Part shown: in pieces, positions 36,815-47,765 of the stretch
Position numbering within the stretch: the first letter of the stretch is position 1
Layout of the letters: each line of letters opens with the position of its first letter
Assembly: GCA_905221605.1 (NCBI GenBank)
Contig: CAJNDS010002191.1
Span: 530,210 to 594,209, forward strand
DNA length: 64,000 bases
DNA from: Symbiodinium natans
Lineage: Eukaryota; Sar; Dinophyceae; Suessiales; Symbiodiniaceae
Reading direction: 5' to 3'
Made by a program: the position numbers and the translations under genes
Notes under the pieces: model-generated
What the model was told of the DNA's origin: nothing
The model's input: only the letters and a program-made list of their open reading frames with translations
Databases searched by the model: none

Positions 36815-38160
36815 CTAGGGCACGGGGATCATGGGTGGGGAGCGTGGGCTGATAACTTCGCGGATGTCCAGCAGCCTCCCATGAACCTCAAGCACTTCAA
36901 CTGCCTTCTGCGCACAGTACTCGTCCTCAGGGTGCAAGCAATGTGGATCATGATGAGCAGCTGATGAGAACCTGTAGGCCTGTGGCCCCTGCAAACCTAG
37001 AGGCCGAGCCTGACAGCCGGAAGGGAACCCAATGGAGCAGTGCTGCACCAAGAAACCACCATCTGATTTTTTCTGCCGAAGAAGAACTCAAAGCAGCAAC
37101 AAACCTGCAACATCTCCTGTCCCCAAATCATTAAACGCTGGAAAGAAGAGCCCATGGCCTGCGTTTGGGATGAATGTCAAAGCGGACTCCGGCTCCATCG
37201 CCTTGCCTGACGGGCACCCTAACGGAATACCTTACAGGCATCGGTGCTCATGGTCGAGCTGTTTGGGGATGTCTTCGGGTTATCTCAGTGACCGGTCTAA
37301 GATCTGTTGCAGTGCTCTAGGGCCATGTGCAGGCTTCGGTGTTGAGAAGTGCTTTTTCTTTTCTCGCCTGCAATTCTAGTATTCTATCTGCCAGTTCAAG
37401 ATGCCTAGTTTCTGCTGATGATGTTACCCTTGGGCTGCTTTTCTGCAATACATTTACCTTGGCAACGTGTTTTGCAAACATGGCGTCTGAAAACATGGGG
37501 ATCATGCTGGTATCGGCGAGGGAGATACGTGACCCGCGGATATTCAAGGCAATTATGTATGCCTCGATGCAAAGATGGTCGGTAGCACAGTTTTGGTTCA
37601 ACCCCAGGGGTCGTTTCAAGATATCTCAGCGACCCTGCGGCGGCACCTCATGGACAGGTTGTCGCGAGTCATGGCCTCTCGACTCCACTCTTCATCGCCG
37701 TCTTCGTCAACTTCGGGACGCTGCAGCTGCATTGGCTCCACAAGGGTTTTGCCGCTCTCCCAGCCCATTACGGTGAAGCCATCCTCGTTGACGCAGGTTG
37801 AAGGAAAAGGGCGAACGATTTCTCCCACCAACTCCTTCAAGGTTTGGGTCTCGCGGGCAGCAGGCATTGGTATTCGGAAAGGGGGGCACAGGGAGACACC
37901 AACCACGACTACCCAATTCTCAGAAACAGGGTCATTATCCCAGGCCTATCCCAGGTGCAAACATCCGGCAAGGCCCCGCGGTTCCTCGTAAAGCATCACG
38001 TTGAGAAAAGGAAGTTGTCTGTTGCATCGTTGGCTCTTCCCAACACCCTTCCTATTGTGTATTCCACCCCAGGGGACACCATGTCTCTGTCGAGATTTGA
38101 AGATGATGGTGAAGTGCCAGCGCTTCCATGTTTTTAGGAGCGATGACTTCCAGGGTGCCA
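36815..38160 (-). CDS. hypothetical protein, probable multi-exon minus-strand gene
   Basis: Four minus-strand blocks look like coding sequence: 38160-37970 (SLLKTWKRWHFTIIFKSRQR), 37870-37616 (TLKELVGEIVRPFPSTCVNE, then the acidic VDEDGDEEWSREAMTRDNL), 37560-37330 (SAETRHLELADRILELQARK, an amphipathic helix) and 36960-36815 (EDEYCAQKAVEVLEVHGRLL). Plus-strand frames across the same bases are also open and partly protein-like, so strand is not certain. No domain is recognised. It lies just downstream of, and in the same direction as, the gene ending at 38311. Confidence 0.35.
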
Positions 38161-38310
38161 CGCCCACCTTTGCCTCGGTGTGAAAATATGCCGCATACAC
38201 GGCAAGAAATCACAGCGAGCTCTTACAACCATCAACAAGCCAGTACAGTATACACTCTAGTTGATTGAGCCCTGCTGTACATTGTTGACAAGTTGTTCAG
38301 TCTGGGCTGT

Positions 38311-38972
38311 TCAATACGAAGTAGTCAACACGTCAGGATGCAACGAGAAAGGCATGAATGACATGCAGCCAGCCGCCCATTCATCATCATGCAGATAGTA
38401 AATCTCAAGCTCGTTAAGCTTGGAGCGCTTGATGCACCATGCAGCACCCTGGAAGGTGGCTAGACAGCAGCCCTCACCGTGACGAGAAAAGTCATTCATT
38501 TCACAGTCGAAGCCCTCTTCAGTCATCTGTCGCTCCCAAGCTGCTTGCAGCTCCGAAGGCCAGGAGAAGTTTGTGCCATCTAGGCCTAGCATGCTGACAC
38601 TTCGGGGCGCGAAGAAAAATCCCAGGTCAGCAGGATGAGCAGCGGGGTCAAAGTTGCACTCTGCGGGAGTAACTCCAATGAGAAAGCTGTCATTGTTGCT
38701 CCATTGTCCCCCCAGTCCCACAGCAAGGCAATCGGAGAACGTAGCCGTGAACTGCACCCACTCATGCTTGAGGCGACACTGGGGATGATAGATTTTCCTT
38801 CCAGAAACTCGAATTCCCGGGCTCACAGATTGTATTGGGAGGTAAGTGTCCACCATAAAGGACCGTCTTGACTGTATCCAGCGGCGTGCCAGTTCCACGT
38901 CCGTCAGCCCACGACAGAAGTTCTCGGCATCCAGGTCCGAACAGTGGCCTTCAAAGCATCGCCTGATGCAGG
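38311..38972 (-). CDS. hypothetical protein, paralogue A of a WSxxDSFL family
   Basis: One long last exon of about 220 codons. It begins after a CCCCAG acceptor (exon start 38972) and ends at a stop at 38311. Upstream the frame stays open but crosses a polypyrimidine tract, so it is probably intron. Landmarks are ENFCRGLTDVELARRWIQS, the block GGQWSNNDSFLIGVTP at about 38703, FFFAPRSVSM, and AAWCIKRSKLNELEIYYLHD near the end. Two of these blocks recur, diverged, in the gene at 43.2-44.0 kb. The Trp-rich beta-like pattern recalls SPRY-type folds, but that is only a guess. Upstream exons are not found. Confidence 0.5.
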
Positions 38973-39099
38973 CTGGGGACGACCCCCCCCTCCCCTCTTT
39001 CTGACGAGTTGTCATTGTCGTTACTTTAAACAAGCGGATGCAAGAACCCCTTACCCAAAGCTCCAACAGTCCCTTTTTGCAAGGCAAGGCCTGCAGCTC

Positions 39100-39737
39100 T
39101 GAATATGTCGCACTTCTCCCTCGGAAAGCTGCTCCAGAAAACCAAGGCCGGGGTGCAAAGCGTACCATGTCCAGCCGCAGCTGTCAGAGGCATGCCACTG
39201 TCCCAGAAGTGTCAGGCAAGGATCCCTGGAAATTATGGGAGGCCCGTCAGGAGCACCATTACACAAAGGAGGATGTGATCGACGTCCACTTCCTTTGCCC
39301 CAGCCGACCACTCCAGAACCAGAGCCGCCTCGCCTGGGCTTTTGCGGGCCTGTGTGTGTGTTTTCCTAACGTTGGCGCCCCTCTTCCCTCTACAGTGTAC
39401 AGCAATTCCAGGTGGTGAGTCGCTTGAAAGAACTTTAGCATACAACTTACAGCCTTTCCGCCACGACTACTACAAAGACGAGCAAATCCTGTACCCTGCA
39501 GCGTTACTGGCCGTGCACTGGCATGCACCGGCAGCATATGGCAGCATACTCTGCAAATTTCCCCAGTGTCGGACATCTTCTAACTCACGCAAAAACCGTG
39601 GCATATGGCAGTGGCACATGATGCTGGAACACTCTCTGGTGTTGTGGCTTTCGGCTTTGGCTTCGTTCAAGCAGCGGGTTGGAGGCAGATTGGGGCCAAC
39701 CCCCCCACTCCGCCCAAGATGGCCCTGGATATGTTGA
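39100..39737 (+). CDS. possible plus-strand gene, function unknown
   Basis: One block (about 39200-39330) reads DPWKLWEARQEHHYTKEDVI. After an acceptor-like TTCCCTCTACAG (ending about 39396) a second block reads SLERTLAYNLQPFRHDYYKD and AALLAVHWHAPAAYGSILCK. The frame ends at 39737. The reverse strand is also partly open (FLRELEDVRHWGNLQSMLPY), so this is tentative. It is divergent from the gene at 38.3-39.0 kb. No family recognised. Confidence 0.25.
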
Positions 39738-40759
39738 ACTTTAAACTCATGAAACTCTAACGAAACGCTAGACTGAAAAAATAATCATGGTGCCAGTGCA
39801 CTAGCACTGACAATACCAAAAAGCAGTGGTAAGCATATATAGAAGTACAGGAGCGATAGCAATAGACCCAAAATTAAAAATGCCATAGTCATAGTCAAAT
39901 CATGCAAGAAGTCATGTTGTGTTAGCACTCATTGGTGCTAATGTTAGTAGCAAAAGCAAGTACAAATCACACGTAGCGATCAGCAGTAAGAATTGACGAA
40001 TACATAGTCATGATATGTTCGTCCCTGAGCATTGCTGATTTGCGAATATTGACATGCTAATTGAACCAGAGATCGCACGAAGTACTTGATACGCAACCTG
40101 TACTACTTCATAGCTTTTATTTGTTAAGCTTGTTAAGGCTCTGTTAATAAATCTTCCACAGGCATTGTTACAACATTAATACTCAATATTTAGCCATTAG
40201 TTGCAACTCAAGTTAGCAAAAGCATTCAGCAATTAACAATGGATACTTGCTTAAAAATAAGAAATAATCAGTAGCGACCAGGAAGTAGAACGTAGCAGAT
40301 CATACTTTTTAATAGCGATTGATTTAAAACTTTGTCAAAGAGATCACTAACTCGACTCAACACTCAAAATGTGAAGAACATCACGTAGCAACATTACACA
40401 TTTTGGTAACCAACGATGAAGTAGTGCCAATTCAGAATGAGAGAGTAGTAGCCCATAGTCCGCAATTATAAATTACCGACTGACAGTTTTTTGAGTAGTC
40501 GATACCGAAAAATCATAAGGATAATTCGTAGTTTGCCATTCGTCATTATTTGCAACAACAAACAAATTGCACTTAATACTGTAGTCATGAGCAACCAACA
40601 CTGAATCAATAGTTCTGGGCATGAATGATCTAAATATTTAAGCTGGCAGTCAAAACATCATGAGTACAGTACTGTACTAAAGTAAGCAGTGATGATTCTT
40701 CGACGTGAGCTCTTAGAATATCATACTTTAGTTCAAACATAGCCTCTTTAACTGTCAGG
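39738..40759. other. AT-rich stretch, nothing recognised
   Basis: About 1 kb, AT-rich, with many AGTAGC, CATAGTC and TTAGCA words but no clear period, no telomere-like heptamers and no useful open frame. Confidence 0.5.
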
Positions 40760-40900
40760 CCCAAAAAGCCGCGTAACAACTCAGCACCAAAGCCACGTAA
40801 CAGCTTTGGGGGGAGGGGTTGAACACGCAGCAAAAAGGTCACGTAACAGTTTTGGGAGTGAATGTAAATCAGCCAAAAAGCCACGTAACAGTTTCTGGGC
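40760..40900. repeat. short tandem repeat, AAAAGCCACGTAACAGTTTT core
   Basis: Four diverged units containing AAAGCCACGTAACAG at about 40770, 40790, 40835 and 40873, spaced 20-45 bp apart. Confidence 0.65.
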
Positions 40901-41207
40901 TGCAGAGTTCTGGAATTCAGGCTAATTCAGGATTGTAGGGACTCCCACTCCAATGGCCTTGAAGCCACCATTTCCGGAGCACCAGTCTCGGGTAGAGGAC
41001 ATGAAATCCGAAAAGGCTAAACCCTAAAACCCCATAAAACCTAAAACTCAAAGCCCTAATCCCGAAAACAATTGTAATTTATAGAATTTGGGTTCCCAAG
41101 ATTTCGAACCGTACCTACATCAGGGTTTAAGGCTTCGGCTGAGGGTTTAAGGTTTAGGGTGTGTTGATATTATGCATCAACACAGCTTTTATATGCTTTT
41201 ATTGCGT

Positions 41208-41430
41208 GCAGCAAAACGGTTTTAAACGGTTTTGTTGCCACGTAAATGGCCCCTGAAAATTCCAAAACGGTTTTAAACGATTTTGGACTATTACGTTTTC
41301 TCGTTACATGGCATCAAAACGGGTATAGACGGTTTTGTCGCTTCTCTTTACAGCGCATGAAGACGGTGTCAAACGGTTTTGTTGCCTCTACTTTCAACGC
41401 ATCAAAACGGTTTTGAATGGCTTTGTTGGC
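41208..41430. repeat. tandem repeat with AAAACGGTTTTAAACGGTTT core
   Basis: Four to five diverged units of about 60-65 bp, each with GCATCAAAACGGTTTT or GCAAAACGGTTTTAAACGG followed by TTTTGTTGCC. The core AAAACGGTTTT is close to palindromic. Confidence 0.65.
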
Positions 41431-41984
41431 CCTGTCTTGAATGGGTGTAGGACGACCATGTTATAAACATCATGACCTCATGGTTGTAAAAGTAGACCAC
41501 TGCTCTCATGACCCCTGAAACTTTAGGGGACTGCTTCCTGCTTCCGCCTTGCCTCCCCCCTCGATGTTCATGGCTCGCAGCAACTCCGACTGTTTTGTTT
41601 GGGATGTTTCGGCATACTTGCCATTCGGCGCTGAAACAGAGTCAAGCAGACTCTTACCGGCTATTGCGCGCGTCTTAGGCTTCCAGAAGCAGGTCAGGAG
41701 GAGGCTCGAAAGAGCCCCTGAGGAGGCTTGTTGTGTGAGAGACCCCACCAACCGCCGAAACGTTCCCTGCGAAAACCTGACCCACAAACAAACGAAAACC
41801 CCCCCGGGACACAGAAGGAAGGCCCCTTAAAAACCCAAACGCTTCATGTAAAACACGCCATAAGCTGCTACCGTCACGGACACCCAACAGGACCCCTTGT
41901 AAATGAGAAGCCGGAGCCGTTGCCGAAACCATTACTTATCACACTCACAGGGTTGCTAGTTTCCTGTGGCAAAATACAAAATGC
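41431..41984. other. spacer between tandem arrays
   Basis: Overlapping open frames on both strands (for example 41549-41830 plus, 41506-41787 minus) but no family, splice or repeat structure that would support a gene. Confidence 0.35.
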
Positions 41985-42250
41985 AGCCGGGTGCGATTTA
42001 TGTTTTCCTTGTCCCCTTGGACAAAGTCCATGGATGATGCTCAGGTGATGCGACGGTCTCCTAGGATGGCTTCGTGTGGAAAATGCAAATCGCACCCAAG
42101 TACGATTTGTACTTCCCACAGTGATGCTCAGTGAGTGATGCGACGGTCTGCTAGGCTGGTTTTTTCCACGTTACAATACGCACCCGGGTGCGATTTGTAT
42201 TTTCCCACAGTAACGGTCCGCTAAGCTGCTAAGCTGGTTTTGTGTGGATA
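41985..42250. repeat. tandem repeat, about 90 bp unit, GGGTGCGATTTGTATTTTCC core
   Basis: Three units: each has CACCCGGGTGCGATTTGT (or AAGTACGATTTGT), a TTCCCACAG-type join and GATGCGACGGTCTGCTAGGC then TGGTTTT. Units begin near 41990, 42085 and 42175. Confidence 0.7.
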
Positions 42251-42367
42251 AGACCCCAAGAGGTTGACACAAAACCATTGAGGTCAACTGTTACGGGCGT
42301 TTTCGGATTTGGCATTGCCAAAATATTTACTCCAGATTAAGGAGACTATGCCAAAACATGCATGGGG

Positions 42368-42600
42368 GGGTCATTTAATGCAACGAAGTCAAAACCATTT
42401 ACGCCAAGCATTACGTGCAGTACCCCAAGAGGCAAAACTGTTAAGTGCACTTGGGTGTCACTTACGCAACCAAGTCAAAACCATTTGCGTCAACTGTGAT
42501 ATGCATTTCCCCCAGAGGCAGAACTGTTACGTGCACTTGGGTGTCATTTACGCAACCAAGTCAAAACCATTTACGCAACCATTTACGTCAACTGTTACGG
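42368..42600. repeat. tandem repeat, 86-87 bp unit
   Basis: GTCATTTAATGCAACGAAGT, GTCACTTACGCAACCAAGT and GTCATTTACGCAACCAAGT start at 42370, 42457 and 42543, giving spacings of 87 and 86 bp. Each is followed by CAAAACCATTTACG and later by AGAGGCAAAACTGTTA. The open frame across it reads the repeat. Confidence 0.8.
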
Positions 42601-43244
42601 GCGTTTTCGGGATTTACATTGGCCCCAAAATCTCGAGGCTATGTTTTGATCTAATTCATACGCATCACGGTGACCTGGAGGTTGTTTTGGCAAGAGAAGA
42701 GCAAGTAAGCTGGCAGGACTAGTGGAGCGGCTGACCGGGCGCCAACCGTACCAAGGGCTCTACACCCACACAAACAGTAGGACACGAAAGAGAACACGCA
42801 GGACGCCTCCACTGGCTTCCCAAACACACAACGCGCACCAACCCTACACACTAATTCACCAACTCACTCTCTCCCTCGCTCACTCACCAGCAGCTCACAC
42901 CAACTGTGCCTGGGCTTGAAGAGGAGCGCCGCTGAGTATCGGCGCTCAGGCAGGGTGTCGCCCCAGGGCCATTGCCTGCAGCCGCAGTTGCTGGCCCAGG
43001 TGCAGCATGAAGATGAGATTTGGGGACAAGTCGGGAGCATCACACCCCCCCCCCTTGACTGCGCGGGTAGGTGGGCAGCATAAACAGAGACCAAGCCAAG
43101 GCTGGCTGTAGACACGAACTCTGACTTTGTGTCGGCACAGCCAACGGCTCAAACTCGCGTGGAGGAGCCTGCTTCGGTCCCTACAGTACAGTTCAGATAC
43201 AAAGGGAACCGCAGGAAAATGACCAACTTGAGTTTTATTTTTAT
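42601..43244. other. stretch without a recognised gene
   Basis: Contains a CACTCACTC-rich segment (42850-42900) and a C run near 43045. Open frames on both strands overlap and none is supported. Confidence 0.4.
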
Positions 43245-44020
43245 TTAGTTAGTACTAGTACGACAATGATTTTGAGGCAGCTGCAAGCTACGGTCAAGCC
43301 ATGGTCGAGCGCTTACACCATGGGTTCCGGGTGGGAGACTAGAGTGGCGTGAGCGGACTTCAGAGTCCTCGAATGATTTCGAACCAGGGCACACGTGCCC
43401 GAGTGACTGCAGCGCATCGCCAGGCATCGCCAAGAACAGCTCCAGGCCTCCTCGCTTGTACGTCATCCCCCACCTGGTGCCCGGAAGAAGCGGTGCTTTC
43501 TTCTTGTCCTTGAACTTGAGGGGCAGAACCCACAAAAAGTCCAAGTTCTGGCTGAGCAACTAGGAAGACTTAAAAAAACAATGGAATGGAGCGCTGAGCG
43601 TCTTTGGCTAATCCGAGTCCCACCCTGTCGCACGGCATCCCAGCTAGAGAGGGCAGTATGAACTGGGCCTTCTGCCCCTCCAGCGTCCCGCAGACTGTGC
43701 CGGACTTGGGGCTGAACCTCAGATTCGAAGTTTCCTGGGTTCAGGGATTTCAAGTCTTTTACGTGCGTTTGGCAAGTTAAGCTGCAGGGAAACATTGCAG
43801 CAGGAGGGGCCAGAATCCAATTTCGCCGGCGACGCCCTCACGCGCTCTCGTGAAGTCGATGGTGTCAGAGGGCACCAAACCCAGCAAAAACGAGTCGAGC
43901 TTGCTCCAGCCCCCATCCACTCGAACCTGCGGGTCCCGCGACTCACACCAAGGGCTTCCAAAGCATTTCTGTCCGTAATGCCACGTGTAGAATAGTACAA
44001 TTCTGAGTTCGGTGAGGGAC
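43245..44020 (-). CDS. hypothetical protein, paralogue B of a WSxxDSFL family
   Basis: An exon at 44020-43794 follows a CCCAG acceptor and reads LTELRIVLFYTWHYGQKCFG, then GGWSKLDSFLLGLVPSDTID and GEIGFWPLLLQC, with a possible GTTTCC donor. A middle block (about 43700-43610, SLRDAGGAEGPVHTALSSWD) is less certain. The last exon, 43551-43245, follows TTGCTCAG and reads FLWVLPLKFKDKKKAPLLPG, then TRWGMTYKRGGLELFLAMPG. The Trp-Ser-x-x-Asp-Ser-Phe-Leu block and the W...K...LE block match, diverged, the gene at 38.3-39.0 kb on the same strand. Function unknown; upstream exons are not assigned. Confidence 0.45.
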
Positions 44021-45394
44021 CTGGGAATGGGGGAGGGAGTTGCCGTACATTTCTGGCTTGGCATGGGGCCAAGGGCCACTCCTGACAGGACCTCAAGCAA
44101 GCCAAACTTGTTGTTAGAGTTTTATCACTTATAAACAGCCCAAACAAAATAGGTCTTGGATGGTCTTGGGGATCTTCAGGCAACCCATGCAATAATCCGA
44201 GGTCCGAGCCGACAGGCTGAACGATCCATCGGCCGAGTCGGGCGTCAGCTCCATGCCAACAAATCCTTGACTTCCCAAACGCTTGCAAACGTAGCGTTCT
44301 AGGGACTAGGGTTTTGGGGTTTAGGGCCCAAACATGCAGCACTCCATTTCTCAAAGTTGTGGACGCGACCATGTTAAACGCATTTTGCGTGCAGAGACAA
44401 GGCTCCGAAAGACTGCTGAGGGTGCATCACCGTGCAATTGCTGATGCGAAGCATGGGATGCTGCGCCTTCACATGCCTTGGTTGTGCTCAGAGCTTAGTT
44501 CCTCAAGCGCCGACCCCCCAAGCCTCAACCATCACAACCCAACCGCTCCCTAGCTGAAGAAAGAACACCCCCTGTACATTCGAAAGCCCAGATGCCATGC
44601 AGTAGGAACTGGGCCGGTTTCGAAGGAGTTCCTTTGGAAACGACACAGGCCAAGAACAGAACAGAGCACCCTAAGCCCTGATGCCTACAATCGTGCGGAC
44701 CAGGTGTGTACAGATACGAGTACTGCTGGCCAAGTCTCAGGAGGCCAAGGACCTCTGGGCCAAGCTCGATCGTGCTGCGCTTCCAGTCCTTCCGTCCGCA
44801 AGACACGCTTTGGTGTCGCTCTCCGTCACGCACTCGATACAAATGGTCTTGAGCTGAAATACTTTGCAGTTTGAACGCGAGGTGAATTACGCGTGTGCTT
44901 GTGCAAATGGTTCTCTCTCGGCCCCTGCCGAACGGAGAGCTGTGTGGAAAGAGACAACAAATCTCGCTCTCGGGGCAAGGAGCCTCCGCTACAAATTTTA
45001 AGGCGGAATTCTCTGTAGTATTTCAACCTGAAGTCCTGTTGCACCACTGCTGGCCTTTGTAGCTCCAATGAAAGATTCTGCACATAATTTATGGGAGGAG
45101 CCACGATGAACTAACGCAAAAAAACACTTTTGCATCCAGGCCTCGTCGAACAAAACCCTAAAACCCTTTTTCCTAAACCCCTCAACACCAGGGGGTCCCG
45201 TGCTTCGTGCGAGAGGCGGTCTGCAGCCTTGTTTCGGCCGCGATTCCGCCACCTGGGCAGGATTGTCGCCCTTTAAATAGGGCCCCTTCGCGTTCTGCCG
45301 CACCAAGGACGCAACTCATGGGCGAGAGGGCCTCTACAGAGGACTTTGTGGGCTGAGGCTTGGGATCCGTCAGGTGCTAGGTGCTGTCTGCTCC
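44021..45394. other. stretch with unassigned open frames
   Basis: A minus-strand frame continues to 44372 and others lie at 44525-44842 and 44998-45306. They may hold upstream exons of the 43.2-kb gene, but no splice-phased joins or family motifs were found. A few telomere-like heptamers occur near 44300 and 45160. Confidence 0.3.
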
Positions 45395-46205
45395 TCAGGC
45401 TGCCATCTTCTGCGTAAGATATCTTTTGAGTCGAACATTTGGACGTAGCGGCTTCACCATGTCGACAGTGACGTTCTTCTTCGCGATCTGCTGCACGGCC
45501 TGCGGGGGGACATCACGTAAGCAGTGTATATCTACACCGGTTTGCCTTTAACGTGCTTGGGAGGAGGCTTGGTTCGGCGCATATGTCGGACTGTGGGGCT
45601 GAGCGGTGAAATTACGACGACTTGCCACTCTTGCCATTCACTCCCCTGCATCGCACCTCTTCCACCAGCTGTGCCAATCTGTCCTTGGCCACCGTCAGAT
45701 ACGGCGAACATCTGCTAAACGCGATCAGCTTCCGGCTGCGTACTGGTGTTGCTGGACTCCTAATGGCACATGTGGAATGATCCAGTGCGCCTGGGACTCA
45801 ATGCACATCTGAGCACTATGGACACGACCCAAGCTTGAAGCCCAAAACTCCGCATTTCACAGAAAAGGGGTACTTCAAAACATAACCCCCCAAATGCACG
45901 AGGAGTCCTTACAAGAGGCAGTCCGAAAAGGGTTCCCATATTTTGGGGAAAGTCCAAAACCTAGACTCCTTTCAACTTACCAGTTCTTAGTAGGGAAATA
46001 GGGGAACAGGTGCCCTATATACTCCCTCAGAGCGTAGGGGGATGCATGTGCCTACTTTCCTACTAAGATGCAGCAAGTGGTCACAAAGGTGCCAAGGATC
46101 CATCTTGGCTTCCACATCGGGATGCTCGCTGCGCAAGCCCCTGGCTGTGCCAACTCCACTATGCCGGTCCACCACAAACTTGCAATCGCCTCCGACAGGA
46201 GCAGG
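45395..46205 (-). CDS. hypothetical protein, C-terminal exons well phased
   Basis: Three exons join in phase 0: 45808-45770 (acceptor GTGCTCAG, MCIESQAHWIIPH, donor CAT/GTGCCA), 45711-45616 (acceptor TTTAGCAG, MFAVSDGGQGQIGTAGGRGA then SEWQEWQVV, donor GTC/GTAATT) and 45499-45395 (acceptor CCGCAG, AVQQIAKKNVTVDMVKPLRP then VRLKRYLTQKMAA, stop). An upstream block at about 46205-46072 reads APVGGDCKFVVDRHSGVGTA and AKMDPWHLCDHLLH. It stops exactly where a family 3 foldback element (45986-46068) begins, so that intron may be largely the element. The family is not recognised. The introns of about 60-115 bp are short for this locus. Confidence 0.5.
45986..46068. mobile_element. family 3 foldback element, copy 2
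   Basis: CTTAGTAGGGAAATAGGGG at the left is mirrored by CCTACTTTCCTACTAAG at the right. The interior shows AGGTGCCCTATATACTCCC and the mirrored GCATGTGCC. It lies between two apparent exon segments of the minus-strand gene. Confidence 0.6.
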
Positions 46206-46489
46206 GCTCTCGTTTAGGGTTTAGGGTTAAGGAATGGTTAAGGGTAGGCGGAGGTTTTTTTTTTTCTCCTAACGTTGGCCCTGGCTGGTTGGCCTTGCTA
46301 ACGTTGGCCCTGCCATTCCTGGCTTTAAATGCTATGAAATGCAGCATTTCTGGTTGCTTGTAAGCCCAAAACGCTCACAAAACAGCGTTTCTGGGTATTC
46401 CAAAGCTCGGAATGCTGTAGGTTACAGCAGTTGTGACTTTTTGTAGGCTCTAATTGCTGAAAAATGCAGCATTTCTGTGCTCTTCTAGT

Positions 46490-47590
46490 ATTGTAGTTGT
46501 TGTATATTCTAGTGTATTCTTGCATATTCTTCAATGTTCTTGAATATTGTTGAATATTGTTGAATATTCTTGAGTCTTCAAGAATATTATTGAATATTAT
46601 TGAATACTCTTGAGTATCATTGAATATTCTTGAATATTATTAGTCATATTGAATATTATTGAATAACATTCAGTATTATTGTGTATTATTGTATCTTATT
46701 GTGTACTGTTGTATATTATTGTTTCTGCTGGTATCTTTTTGAACATATTTGATCAGTAATCTACTGCTTTACATACTGTAAACGATTGTACAGTACTGTA
46801 GATTATTGCATATTATTGTAGATTGTATACTCTGGTTTATTCTTGTTTAGTAATCTATGCTTTTGATATAATTGTGTATAACTGTATACTACCGTATTCT
46901 ATTGTCAGAAAATATTGTATCTTCTTATATACTATTGTATGTTATTGTATATTGTTGTTTATGATTGTATATGATTGTATATGATTGTAAAAGATTGTAA
47001 AATATTGTATATTATTGTAAGTTATTGTATATTATTGTATATTATTGCTTGTTCTTGTATATTGTTGTGTATTCTGGCATTCTTGAACATCAGTGTATTG
47101 TCTTATATTATCGTGCATTTTTATTGTGTAAATTGCATATTGTTATACTATTGGATACTAGTGTCTATGTTGAATATTCTTGTATATTACTGCATATTAT
47201 TGTAACTTTTTGGAATTTGTCTATTATTATGCATTACTCTATAAGATTCTATATTATTGCATATTATTCCATATTGCTGCATACGATTGTGCACTATTGC
47301 ATGTTTTTTGTAGGTTACTTCATATTATTGTACATTATTGTATATGATTGGTATACTATTGTAGGCTATTGTATATTATGGTATATTAATGGATATTGCT
47401 GTATATTAAGGTATGTTTTTGGATATTGGTGTTTTGTAATTGAATTATTGTAAATTACCGAAGATTATTGTAAGTACTTCTTTTATTAAAAGTGTGTTCG
47501 TGTATATTCTTGTCTCTAATTGCATTTTGTTGTATATAGTTGTGAATTATTGTGTTTTTTTTGTATCTTGTTGTGTCGTAATGTATATTT
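46490..47590. repeat. degenerate TTGTATATTATTG-type repeat
   Basis: About 1.1 kb of short diverged units (TGAATATTATTGAATATTC, TTGTATATTATTGTATATTA). The hydrophobic open frames here, rich in Ile/Tyr/Leu, are translations of this low-complexity DNA. Confidence 0.8.
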
Positions 47591-47591
47591 T

Positions 47592-47765
47592 GCGAAGACA
47601 ATGCTGGCATCATGGGTTTGGAAGGGATTCATGTGCTTTGAAGCAAGCTTGCCCGGCTAAAAAAAAACAGCGGGGGGGTTGGGTGGGGGGCCCCGTTTGC
47701 AAACACAATGCTCGCTTCATGGGTTTGGAAGGGTTTCATACACTTTGAAGCAAGCTTGCCCGGCT
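47592..47765 (+). repeat. 66-bp direct repeat, two copies
   Basis: Copy 1 (47592-47658) and copy 2 (47699-47765) share ACAATGCT, CTTCATGGGTTTGGAAGGG (copy 1 has CATCATGGG) and CTTTGAAGCAAGCTTGCCCG. Copies start 107 bp apart, separated by an A/G-rich linker. Confidence 0.85.

Noticed and set aside
42368-42600. Regular 86-87 bp repeat as a CRISPR array
   Set aside because: The whole unit repeats, with no conserved-repeat/unique-spacer pattern, and the host is eukaryotic.
46975-47748. Long hydrophobic open frames that could look like membrane proteins
   Set aside because: They translate the TTGTATATTATTG low-complexity repeat in overlapping frames and have the expected Ile/Tyr/Leu/Val bias without any family pattern.
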